From contig CAZAUT010000007.1 in assembly GCA_964488535.1 (NCBI GenBank), positions 1 through 46,821 of the forward strand: a DNA stretch of 46,821 nt, read 5' to 3'. This DNA comes from GWB1-38-13 sp964488535 (GTDB taxonomy: Bacteria; Patescibacteriota; Microgenomatia; UBA8517). The position numbers were made by a program, and so were the translations under genes. Below, one piece after another: positions 15,084 to 23,209 of this stretch; the first letter of the stretch is position 1; every line of letters starts with the position of its first letter. Below the pieces are notes generated by a model. It worked only from the letters and a program-made list of their open reading frames with translations. It was not told where the DNA came from and did not search any database.

Positions 15084-15110
15084 CCCTTTAAAGACCGTGT
15101 CTTGCAAGGG
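15084..15110. repeat. REP-like palindrome copy 4, abutting RAYT promoter
   Basis: CCCTTTAAAGAC-CGT-GTCTTGCAAGGG: the second arm has two changes (TTGCAA for TTTAAA). It lies directly upstream of the RAYT -10 box. If translated from the longer frame it would read PLQDTVFKG. Confidence 0.85.
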
Positions 15111-15242
15111 TAGATTATGGAAGGGTTGGACCACGGAAATTTTACAATTTAATCATTCAATAGTTTAATAATGTAGTTATTTTGTTGCGGGGAATGTCAA
15201 CCAAAAAGAGGTCGTGTTGATTTTTTCAGTCTCGAATTGAAT

Positions 15243-15668
15243 TTAAATAGGTGTTGGGGTTGGGGTGGAGGTTATTATTTTATATTCATTTTCAACTTTC
15301 AAATTCGGATTAAAAGGAACAAGTGTAACTTTGGGTGTGACTGTTGGTGTTACCGACGGATTAGTTGTTGGGGTTATTGTTTCCGTTTCCATTACTGTCG
15401 GAGTTATATCAACCGCATCACCCATATCTTGCGTTTCTTCACCTAGTGTTTCGGTTTGTAAAAGTGTTTCCGTTGGAGTAACATCGCCATCTTCGTTACT
15501 GCCTTTTGTTCCAAGGTAATATGCACCGCCTCCTGTAATCAGCATGAGAAGTACCGCAATGATTCCCAGAAGCGCCTTGCTTACTCCATTTCTGTGTTCG
15601 TATCCGTCAGGATTTCTGTTCTCTTCATCCATTATCTGCTCGGCCGAAATTATTTGTTCATTTTCCAT
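15243..15668 (-). CDS. Single-pass membrane protein with Thr/Pro-rich stalk
   Basis: 141 residues. A cytoplasmic N-terminus (MENEQIISAEQIMDEENRNP) precedes one membrane helix (LLGIIAVLLMLITGGGAYYL, about residues 33-52). The outer part is low complexity and Thr/Pro-rich (ETETITPTTNPSVTPTVTPK) and ends TSTPTPTPI. The layout is that of a type II anchored surface stalk, common in Patescibacteria; no catalytic domain is present. The very C-terminal TPTPTPI repeat ends exactly at the frame's stop codon. Function unknown. Confidence 0.65.
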   Translation of the reverse strand: MENEQIISAEQIMDEENRNPDGYEHRNGVSKALLGIIAVLLMLITGGGAYYLGTKGSNEDGDVTPTETLLQTETLGEETQDMGDAVDITPTVMETETITPTTNPSVTPTVTPKVTLVPFNPNLKVENEYKIITSTPTPTPI

Positions 15669-15829
15669 ACGGGAAAACTATAGTATAAAGATTAGGTTTT
15701 GGCAAGACGAAATTTGCAAACAGTCTGTCATATAACATCTGTCAACCTACCTCCCTTCGCGGTTAGGACAATTATTCAATTTTGTATATTCTATATATTT
15801 TACAATTGAGTAACATTATAAATATTTAA

Positions 15830-16001
15830 ATGAAAACTCTACGAGCATGAAGGCTCGGGGTATCCACAAGGATCGCCTTGGACGAGACTTTAGATTGCTT
15901 AGTTCATTCCCTCACCGTACGGTGCAGGACCAGTCCCAAACCAAATGGTTTGGGGCATCCCCGACGATAGAACGTCGGGGTATTCTGAACTGCACAATAA
16001 A
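15830..16001. repeat. Dispersed structured repeat, copy B (~172 bp)
   Basis: Matches 5193-5319 at both ends (ATGAAAACTC ... CTGCACAATAAA) but carries about 45 extra bases in the middle with two more palindromes, CACCGTACGGTG and CCAAACCAAATGGTTTGG. Non-coding; it fills the space downstream of the 16038 gene. Bases 15669-15829 hold only an AT-rich spacer. Confidence 0.75.
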
Positions 16002-16037
16002 ATGTTATATGGAAAATGATGAAATTGAAAATATTTT

Positions 16038-16958
16038 TCAAAGTCCCGGTATCCGAAGAATTCTGAGTCCGAAAAAGTCAAGTATAAATACCGAAAATAT
16101 TATTAATATAAGTCCTGCTATTGAAGCCGTCAGAATACCTTTTCCCGCTTTCACCCTTTCGGGGTTTGCCCCCGACCCCATTATCACAAAAGCGCCGTAT
16201 ACGATTAACAGAAAGGATATTCCTCCTGCAACACCAAGAGACCATCGCATAATAAAAGAAAGCATTTCGTTTCTTTCACCCGCAGGAAAACAGCCGACAG
16301 CGGTATCAAGCGAATTAATATAACCTCTTTCTGCACATGGTGTTAAAATGTTGATCGCCGGTTTTGGGGTTATTGTACTGCCGGTCAAGACGCAGCTATG
16401 CTCGCAATCGTCCTGGTTTGTGTAGCAAGCCCCCCCCGCCTCATTTGGATCAAAACAAACGGTAATTGTTTCATAACGGCATCTGTGGTAAGGTTCAGCA
16501 TTTGGGTATAAACACCACCATGCGGGACTGGGTGTCAGATCCGGTACGTCGCAGACCCAGCTGCATGAATCGTTGTTTTCGCAGTCATAATAGTCCTCAA
16601 TATACTTGCAAAAGTCGGATCCGGTGCAGCAGGCGATTGGTGTTGGTGAAGGCTGCACTGCAGAGGTGGGACTGGTACAGGGAAGACAGCCGTATCTGTT
16701 GCCGTCACCACCCCTTACACAATCTATCGGTCCGTAATCCGAACTTCCGCCCGTCCCGCAAATACAATGACAGCAAGTGCCTGCGCTGCCGTAATTGAGA
16801 CAAAACCATTCTCCCACCGGCACACACTCCTGGCATTCTGTCGGATCGTCCGGTTCGCAGAATGATCTGCATGTTTGCGCTGAAGCCGTTTTTACTGAAA
16901 AAGACAGCAGTATGCAAAGTAAGGCAAAAAATAATATCTGTGCAGGAAATTTTTTCAT
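16038..16958 (-). CDS. Secreted Cys-rich protein with VirB2/TrbC-like C-terminal membrane region
   Basis: 306 residues. A signal peptide (ILFFALLCILLSFSVKTASA-Q, about residues 8-28) leads into ~190 residues with more than 25 cysteines in clusters such as CRSFCEPDD, CCHCICGTGG and CIPCTSPTS-like spacers. The last ~85 residues hold two membrane helices (RWSLGVAGGISFLLIVYGAF and LTASIAGLILIIFSVFILDF) joined by MGSGANPERVKAGKG, the pattern of VirB2/TrbC pilin-like proteins seen in CPR genomes. The Cys clusters suggest a disulfide-rich outer domain. A role in a type IV secretion/pilus-like surface structure is inferred from the tail only; no other vir genes are in the window. Downstream copy B of the structured repeat follows. 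Confidence 0.7.
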   Translation of the reverse strand: MKKFPAQILFFALLCILLSFSVKTASAQTCRSFCEPDDPTECQECVPVGEWFCLNYGSAGTCCHCICGTGGSSDYGPIDCVRGGDGNRYGCLPCTSPTSAVQPSPTPIACCTGSDFCKYIEDYYDCENNDSCSWVCDVPDLTPSPAWWCLYPNAEPYHRCRYETITVCFDPNEAGGACYTNQDDCEHSCVLTGSTITPKPAINILTPCAERGYINSLDTAVGCFPAGERNEMLSFIMRWSLGVAGGISFLLIVYGAFVIMGSGANPERVKAGKGILTASIAGLILIIFSVFILDFFGLRILRIPGL

Positions 16959-17078
16959 TAAATTTTGTATACTTTACAGTCTATCATTCCCATAATTCAT
17001 TCACCATACGTCATTGTCTTTTGAGGATTAAGGAGTGCTTGTCAGTGCACGGACCCTTTGTTAATATTTATACTGAAT

Positions 17079-18326
17079 ATGTTCCGCCGGTTAAATAGTC
17101 GGTTTGTTTCAGATCCTTTGTGGCAAAAAGTGGTATCTCTTTCATTGGTTTTATTTTTTATCTTTCTGGCCGACGCCATACTTTCATCATGGGTTCCGGG
17201 ACTTGTTGAAGATTCTTTCAGAAGCTCGCTTGCAATGGGTTTTATTTTAAGTTTCTCATCTATCGTAGGACTTACTGCGGATTTAATTTTTCCTCAAATC
17301 CTGAAAGGCATAAGTTTTAAAAAACTGATAATGCTGGGCATTTTACTTTCCCTTGCTTTCTCAACGGTTTTGATTTTTACTACCGATATTTCATTTATTT
17401 TGATCTTTTTAATTGCCATGATGTTGTGGGGAGTCTATTACGAGGTTATCGGTTTCGCAAACCATCAGTTTGTGGCGGACAGCGTCCCGACGCGCATGCA
17501 CGCATCCACCTGGGCGTTTATCGGTGTATTTAAAAATCTCGCGTATTTTTTGGGACCTTTGCTGGCAGGGTTTTTGATAGCCGGCGGGGCACGACTACCT
17601 GCCTATACAGCGATAATATTGGCATCAATTTCCTTGATTATTTTGTCCTTATCAAAAAAACACCATGACAGGCCGTTGACGATTGAAATAGACAGGATAA
17701 ATTTTGTGTCTGAACTTGAACATTGGGGAATATTGTTTAAAAAGGTATGGCCGATTCTTATAATCAGTACAACATTGGGTATTATAGATGCTTTTTTCTG
17801 GACAACAGGTGCGGTGTATACGGAACACCTTACCCGGAATAGCTTTTGGGGAAGGTGGTTTTTACCCTTTTATGCTCTGCCGTCCTTATTTGTGGGATTT
17901 ATTTTGGTTAAAAGAGGAATCTTCCATGGAAAAAAGCGTGCAGCCTTAAAATTTTTTCTCCTTTCGGGTATTTTTCTAGCCATGCTTAATTTTTATGACA
18001 GTATCTTTTGGCAGCTTCTGATCGTATTTTGTTCCAGTTTGGCAATCGCCATAAGCTATCCGCTGGTTGAAGGGGTCTATTCGGATATCATTGACCGGAT
18101 GGGAAAACAGAGAAAACATATGATGGGACTTTGTGCTTCAACTACAAGTATTTCGTATATCGTAGGACCTATTCTTGCTGGAACAATTAATAGTGTCGTC
18201 GGAAGTGCAATGACATTTGTCTATCTTGGCTGGGGAGTGGTAATAATTTCATTAATTTTGCTTTTTCTGACACCTAAAAAACTCAAACTTCCCCAAAAAA
18301 AGATAAAGGGATGGACGGACACATAA
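17079..18326 (+). CDS. MFS transporter
   Basis: 415 residues with about 11-12 membrane helices throughout (e.g. KVVSLSLVLFFIFLADAILS; FILIFLIAMMLWGVYYEVIG; ISLILLFLTPKKLKL at the end). Two six-helix halves are separated by the loop SKKHHDRPLTIEIDRINF, the major facilitator layout. Start chosen at ATG 17079 (MFRRLNSRFVS) rather than the TTG at 17058. The substrate cannot be told from sequence. It is divergent from the Cys-rich VirB2-like gene, and a TATACT lies only a few bases upstream of the ATG. Confidence 0.8.
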   Translation: MFRRLNSRFVSDPLWQKVVSLSLVLFFIFLADAILSSWVPGLVEDSFRSSLAMGFILSFSSIVGLTADLIFPQILKGISFKKLIMLGILLSLAFSTVLIFTTDISFILIFLIAMMLWGVYYEVIGFANHQFVADSVPTRMHASTWAFIGVFKNLAYFLGPLLAGFLIAGGARLPAYTAIILASISLIILSLSKKHHDRPLTIEIDRINFVSELEHWGILFKKVWPILIISTTLGIIDAFFWTTGAVYTEHLTRNSFWGRWFLPFYALPSLFVGFILVKRGIFHGKKRAALKFFLLSGIFLAMLNFYDSIFWQLLIVFCSSLAIAISYPLVEGVYSDIIDRMGKQRKHMMGLCASTTSISYIVGPILAGTINSVVGSAMTFVYLGWGVVIISLILLFLTPKKLKLPQKKIKGWTDT

Positions 18327-18459
18327 TATCCGTGCTCAAAACACAGGAAGTCCTTTTTTATATTTCTTTTTGAGATCAACATCTTTTCAGCCACTCAGCC
18401 ATAATTTGATTAGTGACAAAAAACCTTCCTGTCTGATATTATTGGTCTTCTTTAAGAGA

Positions 18460-18750
18460 ATGGAGACTTTTCCAAAGCGCACAAAAATAGTTACTCCGCA
18501 CAATGTGTATGGAGTACAATTGGCAATTGGTCAGCGCGGGACCTTTACATTAAAAGATATAACCCTTGATGTTGGTTGTACAATTCCGCAAGTCAGAAGG
18601 ACAGCTAGACTCATGAGGTGTGTTACATATAATGGCAATTCTTGGATGAGAAATCCAAATACCGCATGTAGAAAATGCTATTTTAAAAGTGATGGTTTAA
18701 AGTCGGGATGCGCTCTTGTTAATGAAGAAATAGGACTTCTGTTAAGATAG
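18460..18750 (+). CDS. Small Cys-containing hypothetical protein
   Basis: 96 residues from ATG 18460 (METFPKRTKIVTPHN). The frame extends upstream to 18370, but the TATTAT at 18437-18442 would then lie inside the gene. Five cysteines: VGCTIPQ, MRCVTYN, and a terminal cluster NTACRKCYF...SGCALVNEEIG that could bind metal. No signal or membrane helix. Not recognised; one of the scattered orphan Cys proteins. Confidence 0.5.
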   Translation: METFPKRTKIVTPHNVYGVQLAIGQRGTFTLKDITLDVGCTIPQVRRTARLMRCVTYNGNSWMRNPNTACRKCYFKSDGLKSGCALVNEEIGLLLR

Positions 18751-18891
18751 AATCCACTTTTGTAGTTGACCAAACGACTGCAGTCTAACGGAAACGGTTT
18801 CTGAGACGGTAACAAATTGGGGAAGATTCTCATTCTACCACATACTGCAGACGGTATAAATTATTGATTCGGAAGATGCCTTTGGAGTTTA

Positions 18892-19128
18892 ATGATATTA
18901 ATGCCAGAGGCAAGGATTGGAAAAGGTGCGGGGGATCGTCTGACGGAAACAATTAATGTTTTCGGAATTGAGACTTCCGAATGTTGTGCAGGTTGTTCTT
19001 TGAAAAGAACGGGCGGAAGATTTTGTTGCGAGAGGTATAACGGTAATGCTGTCGTGAAGGTTTCGGGGGGTATAAGAAGAGACACACTTGAAGAATTTAA
19101 AGACCTTGCACCATGTTTTAACCAATGA
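18892..19128 (+). CDS. Small Cys-rich hypothetical protein
   Basis: 78 residues with six cysteines: TSECCAGCSLKRTGGRFCCERY forms a tight C-C-x2-C...C-C cluster (residues ~30-47), and a last Cys is near the end (LAPCFNQ). A structural zinc site or disulfides are possible. An alternative start at ATG 18901 (MPEARIGKGAG) removes three residues. Not recognised. Co-oriented with the 18460 orphan 141 nt upstream. Confidence 0.5.
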   Translation: MILMPEARIGKGAGDRLTETINVFGIETSECCAGCSLKRTGGRFCCERYNGNAVVKVSGGIRRDTLEEFKDLAPCFNQ

Positions 19129-19199
19129 TTTGTATTGTATAAACAAAAATATACGATTCCTTTTTAACGCAGCTTATCCGTATTATGTTTACGCATTAT

Positions 19200-19697
19200 T
19201 TACTGAAGTTTTTCAAATGTTTCAATAATCTGCGGATTTTGTGTCTCTTCAGTCAAGGAAGTCAGAGTTATGAATTTTCCGTCAATCTCGTGAACGGAAT
19301 AAGTATGACCGGCTAATTTTGTTTGATATGCTGAAGTGCTTGTCCATACTTCAACCGCAATGTCATATGATTGTCCGCCGTTATAAAAAAGAACAACCGC
19401 ATTTGGCCATGCGTACAAATTATTACTGTCGGTTAAAGCGTTATAGGAAGAAGGGTAGGAAATAGAAAAGCCATATTCTTCGTTTATATATTTTTTCCAC
19501 CCGGCAGGGAGAGGTGTTGTCGGCGGGGGGGATGGTTGGGGAGAAGTAGATATTATGGAAGTTGTAGGTGTTATTATTCCGGTATTGTTTTTATTATTTT
19601 CGTTTTTTTGTGAATCCATATAAATATACATTGCACCTCCGGAGGCAATAGCTGTCAGAACAATTATTATGGCGACAAGTACTGCATTCGTTTTCAT
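19200..19697 (-). CDS. Membrane-anchored protein with PsbP-like outer domain
   Basis: 165 residues: one N-terminal membrane helix (AVLVAIIIVLTAIASGGAMY), a Thr/Ser/Pro linker (ITPTTSIISTSPQPSPPPTT), then a ~95-residue domain starting GWKKYINEEYGFSISYPSSY. That 'eyGFsisYP' signature is common in CPR anchored proteins related to the PsbP-like fold. No catalytic residues can be named. It lies 100 nt downstream of gmk on the same strand. Confidence 0.6.
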   Translation of the reverse strand: MKTNAVLVAIIIVLTAIASGGAMYIYMDSQKNENNKNNTGIITPTTSIISTSPQPSPPPTTPLPAGWKKYINEEYGFSISYPSSYNALTDSNNLYAWPNAVVLFYNGGQSYDIAVEVWTSTSAYQTKLAGHTYSVHEIDGKFITLTSLTEETQNPQIIETFEKLQ

Positions 19698-19797
19698 ATT
19701 TTCAAAATTCCAGTTTTCATTTTAGCATACTTTGGCAAATCATCTTTTACCTGGGGATTTTTATACACTAAGATTCAATGCAACTATAGTATTTCCT

Positions 19798-20442
19798 CTA
19801 AACCCCCTTAAAATTCGCAATAATTTCCTTAATTTCTTTGATCGTTTTGTTCACATCACCTGAATTATCAACGACAAAATCGTATTTGTGTTTCAATTTT
19901 TCAAACACCTTCATATCTTTTTCAAATCTCATTTCAAACTGAACAATGTCCTCGTATTTTTTTCTTGATAAGAAGCGGTTTTTAAGAATCTCTTTATCGT
20001 TAACATTGATAAATATTGTTACTGTTTTGTTGTAAAGCTGTTCACCGGTCTCTTTTCCGAATTGTCTTATAAATAGAGATTTTGATCTTGCACTACGGAA
20101 CGGATCTATTCTCCATATGCAGCGATGGTTTTGCCGGACGACATTTAAAAACGGTTCTTTCGGAGTTGCTTTCCACGTAGTCCCTGTTTTGACATGTTCA
20201 ATAAAATGCCCTTTTTTCCTAAGATAATGAAATTCCTCTTCTGAAACAAAGTGGTAATCAACACCGTTTTTCTCCTCTGAGCGGATTTCGCGTGTGGCAT
20301 AGGTGACGATTCTTGATAAATTAAGATCATGCTCATCCAAAAGGGCTTTCATAACGGTATCTTTTCCGGAGGCGGGAGGTCCGGTAATAATCAGCAGCAT
20401 CCCGTCTTTCCCCTGTACAGAGCTATCTGCCGGTGTTTTCAT
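19798..20442 (-). CDS. gmk: Guanylate kinase (GMP kinase)
   Basis: 214 residues. P-loop GPPASGKDT at about residues 21-29; then TYATREIRSEEKNGVDYHFV, the GMP-binding segment (usual TTRxPRxGEVxGxDYxF, here diverged); then a C-terminal half with QFEMRFEKDMKVFEKLK. It phosphorylates GMP to GDP with ATP. The divergence in the GMP-binding stretch leaves a small chance of another nucleotide kinase of the family. Start at ATG 20442; a later ATG (MLLIITGPPASG) is possible, but the TATAAT box (20449-20454) lies 6 nt before 20442, supporting the upstream one and a leaderless mRNA. Confidence 0.85.
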   Translation of the reverse strand: MKTPADSSVQGKDGMLLIITGPPASGKDTVMKALLDEHDLNLSRIVTYATREIRSEEKNGVDYHFVSEEEFHYLRKKGHFIEHVKTGTTWKATPKEPFLNVVRQNHRCIWRIDPFRSARSKSLFIRQFGKETGEQLYNKTVTIFINVNDKEILKNRFLSRKKYEDIVQFEMRFEKDMKVFEKLKHKYDFVVDNSGDVNKTIKEIKEIIANFKGV

Positions 20443-20448
20443 AAGAGT

Positions 20449-20454
20449 ATTATA
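20449..20454 (-). promoter_or_regulatory. -10 box of gmk
   Basis: Minus strand TATAAT followed by ACTCTT and the ATG. It lies between the GT39-GH8 stop codon and gmk, so gmk is transcribed separately. Confidence 0.6.
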
Positions 20455-20476
20455 ATCGAAAATTGCCCGGATTTAA

Positions 20477-23209
20477 TTAAACCGTTTTTTGCGACACGTA
20501 GTTCCAGATGTTTGGTAAGTTTCTTGAATGAAGCGCGGTTCCGAACCAAACCCAGTTTTGGTTGAAATAATTTTCCTTGTCGCCCCAGAACCCCTGATCC
20601 GGTATGTAAACAGTTTCAATTGTGTTCCGGTAATAATCTGATGCGGTTTTTCTGTCGATCATCGTAAAGACCGAGAGTGCCCCTACGGACGTCCCCAGAT
20701 CTCCGTAGTTGACGGATGGATTACCAGTTACATCATATATTGCAGCGATCTGCTCGCTTTTTGATAATTCGTTAAAATAAAAGGGATATAGTTTGGAAAG
20801 GTATGTATAGGCTTCGTTTCTGTTAAACCAATATGCGTCTAAAGCCACCCTCCACATCGTTCTGAAAGAGTCGTAACCGTAGTAATCTATCTGTGGACTT
20901 TCGAAATATTTTCCTGCCGATGCGAACTCGCCTGAGTTCTGGTTAACCCATAACCAATTTTTCGGAAGGCATGTCGGCTGTTCATCGCAAATTTTATCGA
21001 GAAAATAATAAGTGTCGTCGGCCAGTTTTAACCAGTTGTTTTCTTTATCTACTTCGGAAAAAACTCTGTATGATGCCGGAGAAAGGTAGGAAGGATTTAT
21101 TAAATAACCGCTTTCTCTTTTGGCGTCGCTGCCGGAGGTAAGATACAATCTGTTTCCGATTCTGATTACTTCCTTTTTCCAGATGTCATTTATGATCAAT
21201 CTTGCGTCCTTTAGATATTTATCTTCACTCCATTTCCTTGATGCAAAAAGAAGTGCAAGTGCAATATCCAGGTCTGCATCGGAAGCGGAGGATGCGTCTG
21301 CGAGTTTATAGCTTTCTTGGTCTTTCTGCCAAAGCCACGAAAGAAGCTTATCGCCGGTTCGGAATTGAAGATGGTTTTTGGTCCACTCCCAGACATTTTC
21401 AAAAGTTTTCTGATCGTTTACGTATACTGCACGGAGCATCGCATAAGACTGGGCTTCCGAGGTTGTGGCATCGTTACTTTTCGGATCAATCACTTGGCCG
21501 TCGGCTTTTATAAAACTATTTTTATAAAAATTCCATGAGTCCTCAATAACCACAGTGTTATAGTCTTTGACTTTGTATACGCTCATCCAATCTCCGTTTG
21601 TGCTTATGTACTTATTAAGATCGATATATGACGACGAACCCTTTGTATACTCGACAACAAGACTCGAACGGTCAAGAGCAGACTTTATAAATTCCTGCGT
21701 ACCTTCGTTAATTTGTTTGAGCATTTCATGGCTTAATGTTATGTATTCAATATTTTTCCAGTCGTTGTTGTACTTAAGATATCTGATTTCCGGATCGTAC
21801 GAGATTTTCCAAAACCAGTCGGCATTCCTGTAAATTTTGTCTCCCCAATAACCGGGTTCATGAAAATCGACATAGGAATACATGTCGATGGCAATTACAG
21901 ATTCTTGATCGAGATTTTTATAGACCCATTCAATTGTAGAGATTTGGTTAGCCGTTTCATCTTTTATATAGATATCTCTTGCGTTCAATATGCTGAAGAG
22001 TCCGGTTACAAGTATCGTTAAAACCCATATCGTTCTATATGTCCTTCTTTTGTAATTACTGATAAATTTCAGAATGACATAAGTTAAAACGGCGATATTT
22101 AATGAAAAAAGAGGAATTATCGGAACTATATAAAAGTCAATAATAAGTTTTCCTCTCAACAAAAAAAGCCAGAACAGCAAAGAAAGAAAGATCGGTATCC
22201 GCAGAAGCTTAATTTTGATTGACAGAATAAGGCTCAAAATTGTCGAAAGTCCGCCGGCTATCACAATAAACGAGTCACGTCTGAGCCATCCTTTGAGATT
22301 ACCCACAAATTCGCTTCTTGTGTCCCAAAATGGGTATGAGCTACCCCTTGACATTTGATTCTTTATAGACGTGACAAGGCTTACGTGTGATGTTTGATCA
22401 CCCATAAACCCTTCGGGAAAAAATTCCCTGTTTAAAAGGGCATAGAGTAAATACGAGGAAATTACCGCGGATGAGATAAAAAGCCATATCGATATTGAAA
22501 ATATTTTATTCATCCTATGGCTGTTTTTCAGCACAAAGTATATATAAGCAGGAAGAAAAAACAGGGCATTCTCTTTTGTAAGTACCGCAAATGCAAAAAA
22601 GAGAGCACTTAAGGCAACACTGCTTAGTTTCAGGTATTTATTTAAAAGCAGTGCGAGCGACAGTAAGATCCAAAAGATCATTATATTATCCAAAAGAAGC
22701 CGTCTTTGGAAGTAGATAGCAAGAGGCGATAGGGAGAAAATGGTAACGGCAAAGATTCCTGCATGGTTGTCGTTGGTGAATTTTTTTGTCATGTAGAAAA
22801 TAATAAATGCCGTCAGAATATGTATTACGAGCATCAAAACTCTTCCGGAATTGACGGAGGCTCCGAAAGTATAAAAACCCCCCGTAAGAAAAGTCCAAAC
22901 GGAAATCAAAATCCAGCCCGCCGGTGCATGGTCGTACCAGTAGGTATAAGGGGACAGTTTACCCGTTCTTACAACTGACCATGCCTGTGCCATATATGTT
23001 CCCTCGTCGTTTTCGTAATAAGGATACCGGAACATGTTGTACGCATGAGGAATTGCCGAGATCAAAAGTATGATGAGAATAATGAGATTTTTTTTATTGA
23101 GAAAGCGCCCAACAATCGAAACTTCACCTTCGTCTGCTGTGGCGAGGCCGACACCCGAACCGGATTTTGGGATTGGTTGATATTTCCTTTTAAATAATAA
23201 ATTCCTCAT
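20477..23209 (-). CDS. GT39 (PMT/ArnT-like) glycosyltransferase fused to GH8 domain
   Basis: 910 residues. Residues ~40-410 are a multi-helix membrane glycosyltransferase of the GT39/ArnT type: an acidic first-loop motif ENDEGTYMAQAW (66-77) follows the first helix, and helices run to about 410. Residues ~540-910 match glycoside hydrolase family 8 (BcsZ-type endoglucanases): DGQVIDPKSNDATTSEAQSYAMLRAV contains the expected catalytic Glu (E585), and SDADLDIALAL the conserved Asp (D644-D648 region). Such domains cut beta-1,4-glucans. This fusion with a lipid-sugar glycosyltransferase is not one I recognise. Its start overlaps the stop of the upstream GT2 by 4 nt (ATGA), so the two are translationally coupled. 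Likely role: making and trimming an exported polysaccharide. Confidence 0.8.
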   Translation of the reverse strand: MRNLLFKRKYQPIPKSGSGVGLATADEGEVSIVGRFLNKKNLIILIILLISAIPHAYNMFRYPYYENDEGTYMAQAWSVVRTGKLSPYTYWYDHAPAGWILISVWTFLTGGFYTFGASVNSGRVLMLVIHILTAFIIFYMTKKFTNDNHAGIFAVTIFSLSPLAIYFQRRLLLDNIMIFWILLSLALLLNKYLKLSSVALSALFFAFAVLTKENALFFLPAYIYFVLKNSHRMNKIFSISIWLFISSAVISSYLLYALLNREFFPEGFMGDQTSHVSLVTSIKNQMSRGSSYPFWDTRSEFVGNLKGWLRRDSFIVIAGGLSTILSLILSIKIKLLRIPIFLSLLFWLFLLRGKLIIDFYIVPIIPLFSLNIAVLTYVILKFISNYKRRTYRTIWVLTILVTGLFSILNARDIYIKDETANQISTIEWVYKNLDQESVIAIDMYSYVDFHEPGYWGDKIYRNADWFWKISYDPEIRYLKYNNDWKNIEYITLSHEMLKQINEGTQEFIKSALDRSSLVVEYTKGSSSYIDLNKYISTNGDWMSVYKVKDYNTVVIEDSWNFYKNSFIKADGQVIDPKSNDATTSEAQSYAMLRAVYVNDQKTFENVWEWTKNHLQFRTGDKLLSWLWQKDQESYKLADASSASDADLDIALALLFASRKWSEDKYLKDARLIINDIWKKEVIRIGNRLYLTSGSDAKRESGYLINPSYLSPASYRVFSEVDKENNWLKLADDTYYFLDKICDEQPTCLPKNWLWVNQNSGEFASAGKYFESPQIDYYGYDSFRTMWRVALDAYWFNRNEAYTYLSKLYPFYFNELSKSEQIAAIYDVTGNPSVNYGDLGTSVGALSVFTMIDRKTASDYYRNTIETVYIPDQGFWGDKENYFNQNWVWFGTALHSRNLPNIWNYVSQKTV

